Assembly (NCBI GenBank): GCA_022712835.1
Contig: JAFLJU010000068.1
Span: forward strand, 1-6,838
Direction of reading: 5' to 3'
DNA from: Desulfobacteraceae bacterium
Lineage (GTDB): Bacteria > Desulfobacterota > Desulfobacteria > Desulfobacterales > Desulfobacteraceae
Length of the DNA stretch: 6,838 nucleotides
Shown: positions 1 to 5,438 of the stretch, piece after piece
Numbering within the stretch: the first letter of the stretch is position 1
Layout: each line of letters begins with the position of its first letter
The notes under the pieces: generated by a model
The model's database searches: none
Told to the model about the DNA's origin: nothing
The model's input: only the letters and a program-made list of their open reading frames with translations
Made by a program: the position numbers and the translations under genes

Positions 1-299
1 AAATCAATGTGCATTTAAAGAGTATCTCTCAAAATGTTAAAACATTGGTTTTCACTGTCAACAGCTTCACTTCTGATACATTTGACGGTATACCCAATGC
101 TTTTTGTATATTAAAAAATCTCGATAATAATGAAGAGATCGCAAGATTTAATCTCTCAGTTGAAGGAGGTGGGCACACTGGGCTCGTTATTGCGAAACTC
201 TATATTCATAATGGAGAATGGAAGTTTAAAGCCATTGGGGAATGGGGAAAGGGAAGAACAGTTGATAAATTATTGCCTGTTATTATACCGTGCCTATAA
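1..299 (+). CDS. TerZ/TerD-family protein, 3' part only (5' end outside window)
   Basis: The reading frame is open from the first bases of the window and ends with TAA at 297-299, so only the C-terminal ~98 residues are present; the first ATG inside (position 9) is internal, not the start. The visible part matches the second half of a TerD domain: a strand with the pattern VKTLVFTVNSF, then a TFDGIPNAFC segment, EIARFNLS, a GHTGLVIAKLY strand, NGEWKFKAIGEWG, and a GRTVDKLLPVI tail. The VNSF...NAFC and GRTV..LLP features resemble TerZ more than TerD or TerE. TerD-family domains are Ca2+-binding beta-sandwich proteins of the tellurite and general stress-response locus. The acidic Ca2+-ligand loops lie in the missing N-terminal half, so binding cannot be judged. 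It lies 71 bp upstream of a full terD on the same strand, probably in one transcript. Confidence 0.88.
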   Translation, partial: INVHLKSISQNVKTLVFTVNSFTSDTFDGIPNAFCILKNLDNNEEIARFNLSVEGGGHTGLVIAKLYIHNGEWKFKAIGEWGKGRTVDKLLPVIIPCL

Positions 300-370
300 A
301 GCCCAAGCATGGTCGGCAGGCAAATGAATGATTTTAGAAACACATAACATTTAATTTAAAGGAAAGAGCA

Positions 371-955
371 ATGGCTGTATCTTTGAGTAAAGGCGGACGG
401 GTTTCATTGTCTAAGGAAGCACCTGGATTATCCAAAATTCAAATTGGACTTGGTTGGGATCAAAGGGAAACCGATGGAGCTGAATTTGATCTTGATGCAT
501 CTGTTTTCTTGCTGGATGCTGCGGGTAAAATTCGCAGCGACAGTGATTTTGTGTATTATAATAATTTGAAAGCAATTAATGGTGCCATTGAGCATATGGG
601 GGATAATTTAACTGGTGAAGGTGAAGGGGATGATGAAGTTGTTAAAATTAATTTAAAACAACTTGAAACGGATGATCCCAATCTTGTAAAGATCGCTGTT
701 GTTGTTACAATTCATGATGCCGAGGCCCGGAAACAGAATTTTGGTCAGGTGAGCGAGGCCTTTATCCGTATTGTCAATTTAGATGATGATAAAGAGATTG
801 TCCGGTTTGATCTGACCGAAGATTATTCAATGGAAACTGCCATGATTTTTGGTGAGGTTTATTTTAAAAGTGGCGAATGGAGATTTACGGCTGTGGGACA
901 AGGCTATGAAGGTGGTTTGAAAGCAACCTGCGCACAATTCGGCATAACTATTTAA
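371..955 (+). CDS. terD: Tellurium resistance protein TerD (Ca2+-binding stress protein)
   Basis: A complete 194-residue TerD-family protein, about the usual length (~192). It opens with the characteristic [18 protein letters not shown] and carries all the family landmarks: GLGWD (26-30), [10 protein letters not shown] (39-48), DFVYYNN (59-65), the acidic [13 protein letters not shown] loop (77-89), [16 protein letters not shown] (113-128), AFIRIVN (130-136), a [16 protein letters not shown] segment (168-183) and CAQFGI near the end. The Asp/Glu clusters at 40-42 and 83-89 are those known in the family to bind Ca2+, so this copy looks functional, in contrast to the degenerate N-terminal domain of the downstream TerA. 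It is a soluble cytoplasmic protein with no signal peptide. The ATG is preceded by an AAAGGAAAG ribosome site at about 358-366. It closely resembles both TerD and TerE of the enterobacterial ter operon; assignment to TerD rather than TerE is not certain. A strong hairpin follows the stop codon. Confidence 0.95.
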   Translation: MAVSLSKGGRVSLSKEAPGLSKIQIGLGWDQRETDGAEFDLDASVFLLDAAGKIRSDSDFVYYNNLKAINGAIEHMGDNLTGEGEGDDEVVKINLKQLETDDPNLVKIAVVVTIHDAEARKQNFGQVSEAFIRIVNLDDDKEIVRFDLTEDYSMETAMIFGEVYFKSGEWRFTAVGQGYEGGLKATCAQFGITI

Positions 956-1299
956 ATTAGTTGAACGTCGGTTTTAAATAGCTGGAAACAGCGATTTCCA
1001 GCTATTTAAAACCCAACCAACAGGATATTTGGATATACTGTCAGTTATTAATTAAGGACTGCTAAATTCAACAAAAAATGAACGAGATAACCCAAGAATA
1101 ACCCATTTACCCCGCCAATAATTATTCCGCTTTTCAATTAGACTCGTTTTACAAAACAACTCATAAAAGTTACCTATATTAATTTGTTATTCTGGTTATC
1201 TAAAAGGAAAATATATCTCCAATAACCATCAACTTATGGTATATACGGAAAAATTATAAAGATTATACAAAACTATATAAACGCAAAGGATTATAAAAT
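956..1299. other. Non-coding gap between terD and the pgpA-led gene group
   Basis: This 344-bp stretch carries no plausible gene: the only short ATG frame checked by eye (from 1078) stops after seven codons. Its first 60 bases hold a perfect hairpin (970-1013, listed separately). The rest, to the AAAGGA ribosome site at 1285-1290, is very AT-rich with several TATA-like hexamers (for example TATATT at 1175-1180 and TATAAA at 1255-1260). None has a convincing -35 element at the right distance, and no sigma-54 type GG/GC pair was seen. By position it probably contains the promoter for the group starting at 1300, but no site can be placed with confidence. Confidence 0.6.
970..1013 (+). terminator. 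Perfect 19-bp hairpin after terD, without a T tract
   Basis: The arms 970-988 and 995-1013 are exact reverse complements, with a 6-base loop (989-994, CAGCGA). The hairpin begins 15 bases after the terD stop codon, where a transcript end is expected. The stem is AT-rich at its base and GC-richer near the loop, and it is not followed by a run of T on the + strand (CAACCAACAGG comes next), nor preceded by a useful A run for the other strand. It is therefore not a textbook intrinsic terminator. It could be a 3'-end stabilising stem, a Rho-assisted end, or a dispersed palindromic element. Confidence 0.6.
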
Positions 1300-1800
1300 A
1301 TGGCTGCAACAAGGGTGTCTGTTGGAGAAAAAATAAAAATTCTATTGGGCTCTGCCTGTTATCTGGGTTATCTGCCTGTTATGCCAGGAACATTTGGTGC
1401 ACTCCCCGGAATTGCAATCTATTATTTATTATGGAAATTTTTGCCACCTGAATTTCTCTGGATGGGGTTGTTTGTGTCTGTGTTGCTGATTGGATTGCTC
1501 AATTATTATTTGACACCCTGGGCAACTAAATACTGGAAATCAAAGGATCCTTCCAAGTTTGTGCTGGATGAAATCATAGGTTTTATGTGTGTGCCACTGT
1601 TTTACGGCACACATGACTTTGCTGGCACAGCACTTTGGGGATTTGTTTTATTCAGGGTTTTGGACATAATTAAAATATTTCCGGCAAACTATGTTGATAA
1701 GCATGTAAAAGGCTCCACTGGAATTATTTTTGATGATGTGATTTCAGCAGGATATGCAGCATTGTGTTTGTTTATACTGAATTATTACAATTTAATTTAA
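1300..1800 (+). CDS. pgpA: PgpA-like phosphatidylglycerophosphatase A (membrane lipid phosphatase)
   Basis: A 166-residue membrane protein, close to the usual PgpA length (~160-172). PgpA removes the phosphate from phosphatidylglycerol phosphate to give phosphatidylglycerol. Family motifs are visible in order: GYLPVMPGTFGAL (23-35), a hydrophobic stretch at about 52-72, KDPSKFVLDEIIG (82-94, with the conserved D90-E91), FRVLDIIKIFP (118-128) and GSTGIIFDDVISAG (138-151, with the paired D145-D146 expected to hold Mg2+), ending in a hydrophobic segment at 152-161. All the acidic residues expected for activity appear present. The start is supported by AAAGGA at 1285-1290, nine bases before ATG. 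The stop lies 18 bases before the ATG of terA, so the two are very likely co-transcribed. A lipid phosphatase is not a usual Ter-locus partner. It may be the cell's housekeeping PgpA or a paralogue dedicated to this system; the window cannot say which. Confidence 0.88.
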   Translation: MAATRVSVGEKIKILLGSACYLGYLPVMPGTFGALPGIAIYYLLWKFLPPEFLWMGLFVSVLLIGLLNYYLTPWATKYWKSKDPSKFVLDEIIGFMCVPLFYGTHDFAGTALWGFVLFRVLDIIKIFPANYVDKHVKGSTGIIFDDVISAGYAALCLFILNYYNLI

Positions 1801-1818
1801 ACGATAAGGATTATCTGA

Positions 1819-3018
1819 ATGAAGAAGCTTGTTGCGGGTCAAAGGATAAAACTGGATGAGGTAACACCCGATCATTTTTTTAAAGTTGGGATAACTTTAG
1901 CATTTACAAAACCAACCACAATCGATATCAGTTGCTTTGGTCTTGATGCTAAAAATCAGCTTTCCGATGATAGATATATGATTTTTTATAATCAAAAGCA
2001 ATCGCCATGCGGTGGGCTGAGCATTGTATCGGATACCACCTCAAACAGTCAAACCTTTCAGGTGGATCTGAGAAAACTGCCCCAGAACATACAAAAAATT
2101 GTATTTACAGCAGCCATTGATGGATCGGAAACCATGAAGGCGCTGACAAAGGGGGAGATCAGCATCACCGATAATAGAGGTGGGGCAGCTAAGTTTCAAT
2201 TTGATAATATCAGTTTAAATCAGGAAAAAGCGCTCATTATTGCTGAGCTTTACCTTAAAGGCCAGTGGCGTTTTGCTGCTGTGGCACAAGGTTTTAACGA
2301 AGGGTTAAGTGCCTTGTTAAAACATTTTGGCGGGCAGGAGGCTGGAGAAAAGTCTTCATCACCATCCCAGCCACCCCCACCATCCCAGCCACTACCGCTA
2401 CCCTCCCCACCTGCTGCAAAGATTAGTCTGAGCAAAGTGACACTCAAAAAAAAGGGTGATAAAAAATCGATCAGCCTTGAGAAGTCGGATAAAAATCTAA
2501 TACATATAAATTTGAATTGGGACGCTCCTGAAACTAAAAAATTTTCATTGTTCGGTTCCAATTCAGCACCTGATTTGGATTTAGGCTGTATGTTCCGCCT
2601 GAAAAATGGAGAGATGGGCGTTATACAGCCCCTGGGCAAGAATTTCGGCAGTGAGCATCAGCCACCCTATATTCTTCTTGACAAAGATGATCGAAGCGGC
2701 ACCAGCACCACAGGTGAAAATTTAACAATTTATAAGCCTGAACTTCTGGACTTTGTCATGATTTTTGCAATGATTTACAAAGGTGCAAAGAATTTCACCA
2801 CGGTAAACGGCCGAATAAAGGTCACCGATCAAAAGGGTAATGAAGTACACATTAAACTGGATTCACCAGATCCAAAATATGCGTTTTGTTCTGCCTGCAG
2901 TTTTAAAAACACAGGGACATCCCTTGACATTACCAAGGAAGAGCTTTATTTTCCTGGCCATTCCGAGGCAGATAAGCACTTTGGTTTTGGATTTAGCTGG
3001 ACCAGGGGTTCTAAATAA
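1819..3018 (+). CDS. terA: TerA, two-domain TerD-superfamily protein
   Basis: The protein has 399 residues, near the TerA norm (~385). Residues 1-170 form a TerD-like domain recognisable from its C-terminal half: a QKIVFTAAI strand, EKALIIAELY (136-145), GQWRFAAVAQGFNEGLSALLKHFG (148-171). Its first half lacks the Asp-rich FDLDAS and GDDE loops of TerD (the equivalent strand reads TIDISCFGLD), so this domain probably binds Ca2+ poorly or not at all. Residues 174-200 are a Ser/Pro-rich flexible linker. Residues 201-399 form the TerA-specific domain: ISLEK (218-222), IHINLNW (228-234), DLDLGCMF (252-259), PPYILLDKDDRSG (282-294), GENLTI (299-304), a VMIFAMIYKGAKNF segment (313-326) and HFGFGFSW near the end. 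Acidic residues for metal binding are kept in this second domain. The start has an AAGGA ribosome site about nine bases upstream. No signal peptide or membrane segment is visible, so it should be cytoplasmic. Confidence 0.92.
   Translation: MKKLVAGQRIKLDEVTPDHFFKVGITLAFTKPTTIDISCFGLDAKNQLSDDRYMIFYNQKQSPCGGLSIVSDTTSNSQTFQVDLRKLPQNIQKIVFTAAIDGSETMKALTKGEISITDNRGGAAKFQFDNISLNQEKALIIAELYLKGQWRFAAVAQGFNEGLSALLKHFGGQEAGEKSSSPSQPPPPSQPLPLPSPPAAKISLSKVTLKKKGDKKSISLEKSDKNLIHINLNWDAPETKKFSLFGSNSAPDLDLGCMFRLKNGEMGVIQPLGKNFGSEHQPPYILLDKDDRSGTSTTGENLTIYKPELLDFVMIFAMIYKGAKNFTTVNGRIKVTDQKGNEVHIKLDSPDPKYAFCSACSFKNTGTSLDITKEELYFPGHSEADKHFGFGFSWTRGSK
2360..2392 (+). repeat. 15-bp direct repeat in the Pro-rich linker of terA
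   Basis: The 15-mer CACCATCCCAGCCAC occurs at 2360-2374 and again at 2378-2392, a period of 18 bases, or six codons. It encodes the repeated Ser-Pro-Ser-Gln-Pro-Pro part of the linker. The conservation at DNA level, not just in amino acids, points to a recent in-frame duplication that lengthened the linker. Confidence 0.8.
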
Positions 3019-3082
3019 TTTTGACCAGGGGAATTTGACCAAAACAAATTTCACAGTTCAATAAAAGTAAAGGGTAAGAAAT

Positions 3083-4273
3083 ATGGTATCGGTTGTATTT
3101 ATTGTGTTGGCGGTATTTGCAAGTTGGCTCATAGCAAAATCCTGTGATGGATTTGAAGATGCTGCAGATTTTCTTGGTCGAAATATGACCGAAGGAACAA
3201 AAGGGGCCACCATAAATGCTGTTGGTAGCTCAATGCCTGAATTATGGGTAACATTTATTTATCTGTTTTTATTTGGAGATACTACCGGGTTTTCCGGGGG
3301 CATCGGTACTACGGCCGGAAGCGCAGTTTTCAATACCATGATTATTCCGGCATGTGTCATTCTGGTTGTTTTGCTCAAATCCAGAGATACCGTTATAGAG
3401 GTATCAAGAAAAGTGGTTTTAAGGGATGGGCTGACCCTTATCTTTGCAGAATATATTCTGATTGTAACGCTGGGGGATACTCTTTACTGGTATCACGGCT
3501 TCCTGTTTATGATGATCTATGTTGTTTATGCAACTTATATCATCAGTCGCCATAAAAAAAATAAAAAGAATGGGAATAACACCCGGGCATCTGAACAGGG
3601 TGAGAAAGAGGGTGAGAAAGAGGGTGAGAAAGAGGTTGAGCCAGATGATGAAAATGATGAAATATTTTCAGGATCAAGGTTCATGGCCTTTTTGAAAGTT
3701 GATTTAACCAATGCTGTAATTGGTAATGATGATATTGAATCATCAAATGCTTATAAACTCCTTGCCATCGCCACAGGTTATATTGCAATAGCCTGCTGGA
3801 TTTTAGTCTATGCCTGCGAACATCTTGGGACTTCCCTGGGTATTCATGGTTACTTTGTTGCAGTCATCATTGCTGCCGCCGCAAGCAGTGTTCCCGACAC
3901 TATCCTTTCCATCAAGGATGCCAAAAAAGGAAACTATGATGATGCAGTCTCCAATGCACTGGGTAGCAATATCTTTGATATTTGTTTTGCCCTTGGTGCA
4001 CCGCTTTTTCTGTATACCGTACTTTTTGGCCCCATCGTCATCCCACCTGAAATGATTGATCATATTGTTGAGCTGAGGATTTTGTTACTCATTTTGACAG
4101 TCATCACTTTTTTTCTCTTTCTTGGCTTTAAAAAGATGACAAAAACTATGGCATACTGCCTGATTTTCATGTACGTATTATTTGTTCTCTATGTTGCAGG
4201 AAGGGCTGGCGACATAGGTCTTGCTAATATGATAGCTGAAAAACTTCATTTTATTCAAGCATTGATTCAGTAA
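3083..4273 (+). CDS. Na+/Ca2+-exchanger family (CaCA) membrane protein
   Basis: A 396-residue integral membrane protein of the calcium/cation antiporter superfamily, which moves Ca2+ (or another cation) against Na+ or H+. The two inverted alpha-repeats are clear. Alpha-1 is at about 41-90, with GATINAVGSSMPEL and GTTAGSAVFNT; Glu53 corresponds to the key ion ligand. Alpha-2 is at about 264-305, with ASSVPDTILSI, KKGNYDDAVSNALGSNIFDI; Asp272 is the matching ligand. Hydrophobic segments flank both repeats (1-18, 86-99, 116-130, 139-154, 226-245, 255-270, 302-320, 331-348, 355-372). Between the halves lies a charged cytosolic loop (about 156-195): a Lys-rich start, a GEKE x3 repeat, then PDDENDE. 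The start is supported by AAGGG eight to nine bases upstream. It lies 64 bp after terA and is probably in the same transcript. It is not TerC, which has a different fold and motifs. Substrate is inferred from the family; Ca2+ would fit the neighbouring Ca2+-binding Ter proteins. Confidence 0.85.
   Translation: MVSVVFIVLAVFASWLIAKSCDGFEDAADFLGRNMTEGTKGATINAVGSSMPELWVTFIYLFLFGDTTGFSGGIGTTAGSAVFNTMIIPACVILVVLLKSRDTVIEVSRKVVLRDGLTLIFAEYILIVTLGDTLYWYHGFLFMMIYVVYATYIISRHKKNKKNGNNTRASEQGEKEGEKEGEKEVEPDDENDEIFSGSRFMAFLKVDLTNAVIGNDDIESSNAYKLLAIATGYIAIACWILVYACEHLGTSLGIHGYFVAVIIAAAASSVPDTILSIKDAKKGNYDDAVSNALGSNIFDICFALGAPLFLYTVLFGPIVIPPEMIDHIVELRILLLILTVITFFLFLGFKKMTKTMAYCLIFMYVLFVLYVAGRAGDIGLANMIAEKLHFIQALIQ
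3599..3640 (+). repeat. 12-bp in-frame tandem repeat in the exchanger loop
   Basis: GGTGAGAAAGAG is present three times without mismatch (3599-3610, 3611-3622, 3623-3634), followed by a half copy with one change (3635-3640). It encodes Gly-Glu-Lys-Glu three times (residues 173-184) in the loop between the two halves of the transporter. Exact copies of a 12-base unit are prone to slippage, and any change in copy number would stay in frame. Confidence 0.88.
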
Positions 4274-4305
4274 AACAAACTAACTATAACAGTCATGAAA
4301 AATCT

Positions 4306-4330
4306 GGGGACGGGTTTTAAACCCGCCCCT
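4306..4330. repeat. GC-rich palindrome between the exchanger and PRTase genes
   Basis: The core CGGGTTT (4311-4317) pairs with AAACCCG (4319-4325) around a single T. Outside one A/C mismatch (4310 with 4326), GGG at 4307-4309 pairs with CCC at 4327-4329. It sits in the 74-bp gap between two genes and is far more GC-rich than its surroundings. Its form (GGGG.CGGGTTT.AAACCCG.CCCCTAC) resembles short palindromes that are scattered in intergenic regions of many bacterial genomes, but that is recollection and not a search result. As RNA it would form a stable stem that could attenuate or end the upstream transcript. No T run follows it, and it ends only a few bases before the next ribosome site. 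Confidence 0.6.
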
Positions 4331-4332
4331 AC

Positions 4333-4350
4333 AGGAAACTATAAACATTG
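4333..4350 (+). promoter_or_regulatory. Ribosome site and TTG start of the PRTase gene
   Basis: AGGAA at 4333-4337 precedes a TTG codon at 4348-4350 by ten bases. A TAA at 4342-4344 in the same frame, two codons before the TTG, rules out a longer protein. There is no in-frame ATG or GTG close downstream, and the residues after the TTG (the NNPLRE segment) look like the family's N terminus. TTG is thus the best start; rare initiation codons commonly lower expression. Confidence 0.7.
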
Positions 4351-5430
4351 CAAGATTTTTACCAACTGAAACGAGATAATAACCCACTCAGAGAGGATGC
4401 CTTTACCCTGTCATGTCTTGGTAAACTCTTTCCTGCCTCATCATTGGATTTTACCCGTTGTGGAAGCTGGTTATCGGAATTACTTGATGACATTATTTTA
4501 AATAATTCTTTAGAACATGAAATATTGATTACCGGCCTGACGGAATCAGGTATTATTCCTGCTTTTTTAATGTATGTGGAAGCTGGCAAAAAACAACTCA
4601 ATACCCATATTATTTATTCCACCCGCAGGCCTATGTCTGGAATTGCTTTCCATGAAAGCCATTCCCATGGTCCGAATCATATCCTGCCCATTGCAGATGC
4701 AAGTTTTAAGGAAATCTGGATCGTTGAGGATGAAATCACAAGCGGTAATACTGTTTTTAATTTGATTGTTCAGTTGTCCAACCACTTAAAAATAGATTGT
4801 GTTCGGGTGTTTGCATTTGCAGATTTTCGAAATATGAAACAGAAAGCCCAACTTATATCCAAAATAAAGGAAATGGATATTTTTTGCAGCGTCCATATCC
4901 TGCCCTTTCAGCTGGAAGAGGGCAACACTGCAATTTCTGATCAACCCCTTGTTCTAAACAATCCAATAAAACCCAGTTGTTGGCCAGTTAAAGAGCATTC
5001 TGAAAATTATGCAAGTGACTGGCATCTACCGACAAAACGGCCTGCTCTTGGTGAAAAATCAGATGTTTTACTTGATCTTAAGTTATGGTCGGTTCCCCTT
5101 GAATTTTCTTTTGGAACCATACTGGCAGTGGGTGAATCCGTTGATATAGCAGCCTGTTTTGCTCTGGCCAATAACAATCTTTCCTTTCAACAAATTTCTT
5201 TGAGTCCTTGGAAAATAGATAATAAATCAATTTTCAGCAGAATAACTTTTGCAGGTAAATATTATCTGTATAACTATGAAAAACTCAAAGGTCCGGTTTT
5301 TATTATTTGTGATCCCATTGACATGGAAATTGAAATTGAGGTCATTGAAAAGTTCAAAGCCTATGGCATTGAGGTGATGCCGTTTTTTAGCTATTACGAA
5401 CATTCTTCTTCAACCATAAACGTCACTTAA
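4348..5430 (+). CDS. Ter-associated orotate-PRTase-like protein with C-terminal TRSP-type domain
   Basis: The protein has 360 residues from a TTG start. Residues ~10-175 are a phosphoribosyltransferase domain of the type found in Ter loci (Pfam-style PRTase_2). It shows an ILITGLTESGIIPAFLM strand-loop (59-75), STRRP (91-95), the characteristic ESHSHGPNH (103-111) and the PRPP-binding motif IWIVEDEITSGNTVFNLI (123-140), in which E127-D128 and the T-S-G-N-T loop would hold the ribose-phosphate. Residues ~235-350 correspond to the TRSP domain that follows this PRTase in the family: a TILAVGES strand (257-264), SLSPW (284-288, where relatives have TRSP), SRITFAGKYYLYNY (297-310) and FIICDP (318-323). 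Proposed role, from published genome-context work, is transfer of phosphoribose to a base-like compound to make a nucleoside-like metabolite; no product is demonstrated. It is followed after five bases by the StiP-type gene, a classic tight pair. Cytoplasmic, no membrane segment. Confidence 0.86.
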   Translation: MQDFYQLKRDNNPLREDAFTLSCLGKLFPASSLDFTRCGSWLSELLDDIILNNSLEHEILITGLTESGIIPAFLMYVEAGKKQLNTHIIYSTRRPMSGIAFHESHSHGPNHILPIADASFKEIWIVEDEITSGNTVFNLIVQLSNHLKIDCVRVFAFADFRNMKQKAQLISKIKEMDIFCSVHILPFQLEEGNTAISDQPLVLNNPIKPSCWPVKEHSENYASDWHLPTKRPALGEKSDVLLDLKLWSVPLEFSFGTILAVGESVDIAACFALANNNLSFQQISLSPWKIDNKSIFSRITFAGKYYLYNYEKLKGPVFIICDPIDMEIEIEVIEKFKAYGIEVMPFFSYYEHSSSTINVT

Positions 5431-5438
5431 GGAATATG
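5428..5438 (+). promoter_or_regulatory. Ribosome site overlapping the upstream stop codon
   Basis: The stop codon of the PRTase gene (TAA, 5428-5430) is itself part of the only ribosome-site-like string, TAAGGAA (5428-5434), and ATG follows at 5436. The AAGGA core ends just two bases before the ATG, closer than the usual 5-9. Terminating ribosomes would sit right on this start, so translational coupling is likely. Alternatively the true start is farther downstream (a GTG encodes residue 36). Confidence 0.55.

Noticed and set aside
130..327. Short + strand frame overlapping the first TerD-type fragment
   Set aside because: It overlaps the well-matched TerD-domain frame and has no family features of its own.
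1021..1299. Sigma-70 promoter before pgpA
   Set aside because: Several TATA-like hexamers exist, but none pairs with an acceptable -35 at 16-18 bases; such boxes are expected by chance in DNA this AT-rich.
2250..2639. 129-codon open frame on the minus strand with a Gly/Trp-rich stretch
   Set aside because: It lies wholly inside terA; the Gly/Trp-rich part is just the complement of the Pro-rich linker codons. No ribosome site or family resemblance.
3000..3031. Nine-base direct repeat GACCAGGGG at the end of terA (3000-3008 and 3023-3031)
   Set aside because: Short, two copies only, one inside the coding end; it may be chance and no role can be argued.
3244..3555. 103-codon + strand frame inside the exchanger gene
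   Set aside because: It overlaps the alpha-1 repeat region in another frame and resembles nothing; a shadow of the real gene.
3083..4273. Reading the membrane protein as TerC
   Set aside because: TerC would be expected in a ter locus, but the paired GSS.PEL and SSVPD...GSNIFD motifs are those of the CaCA exchangers.
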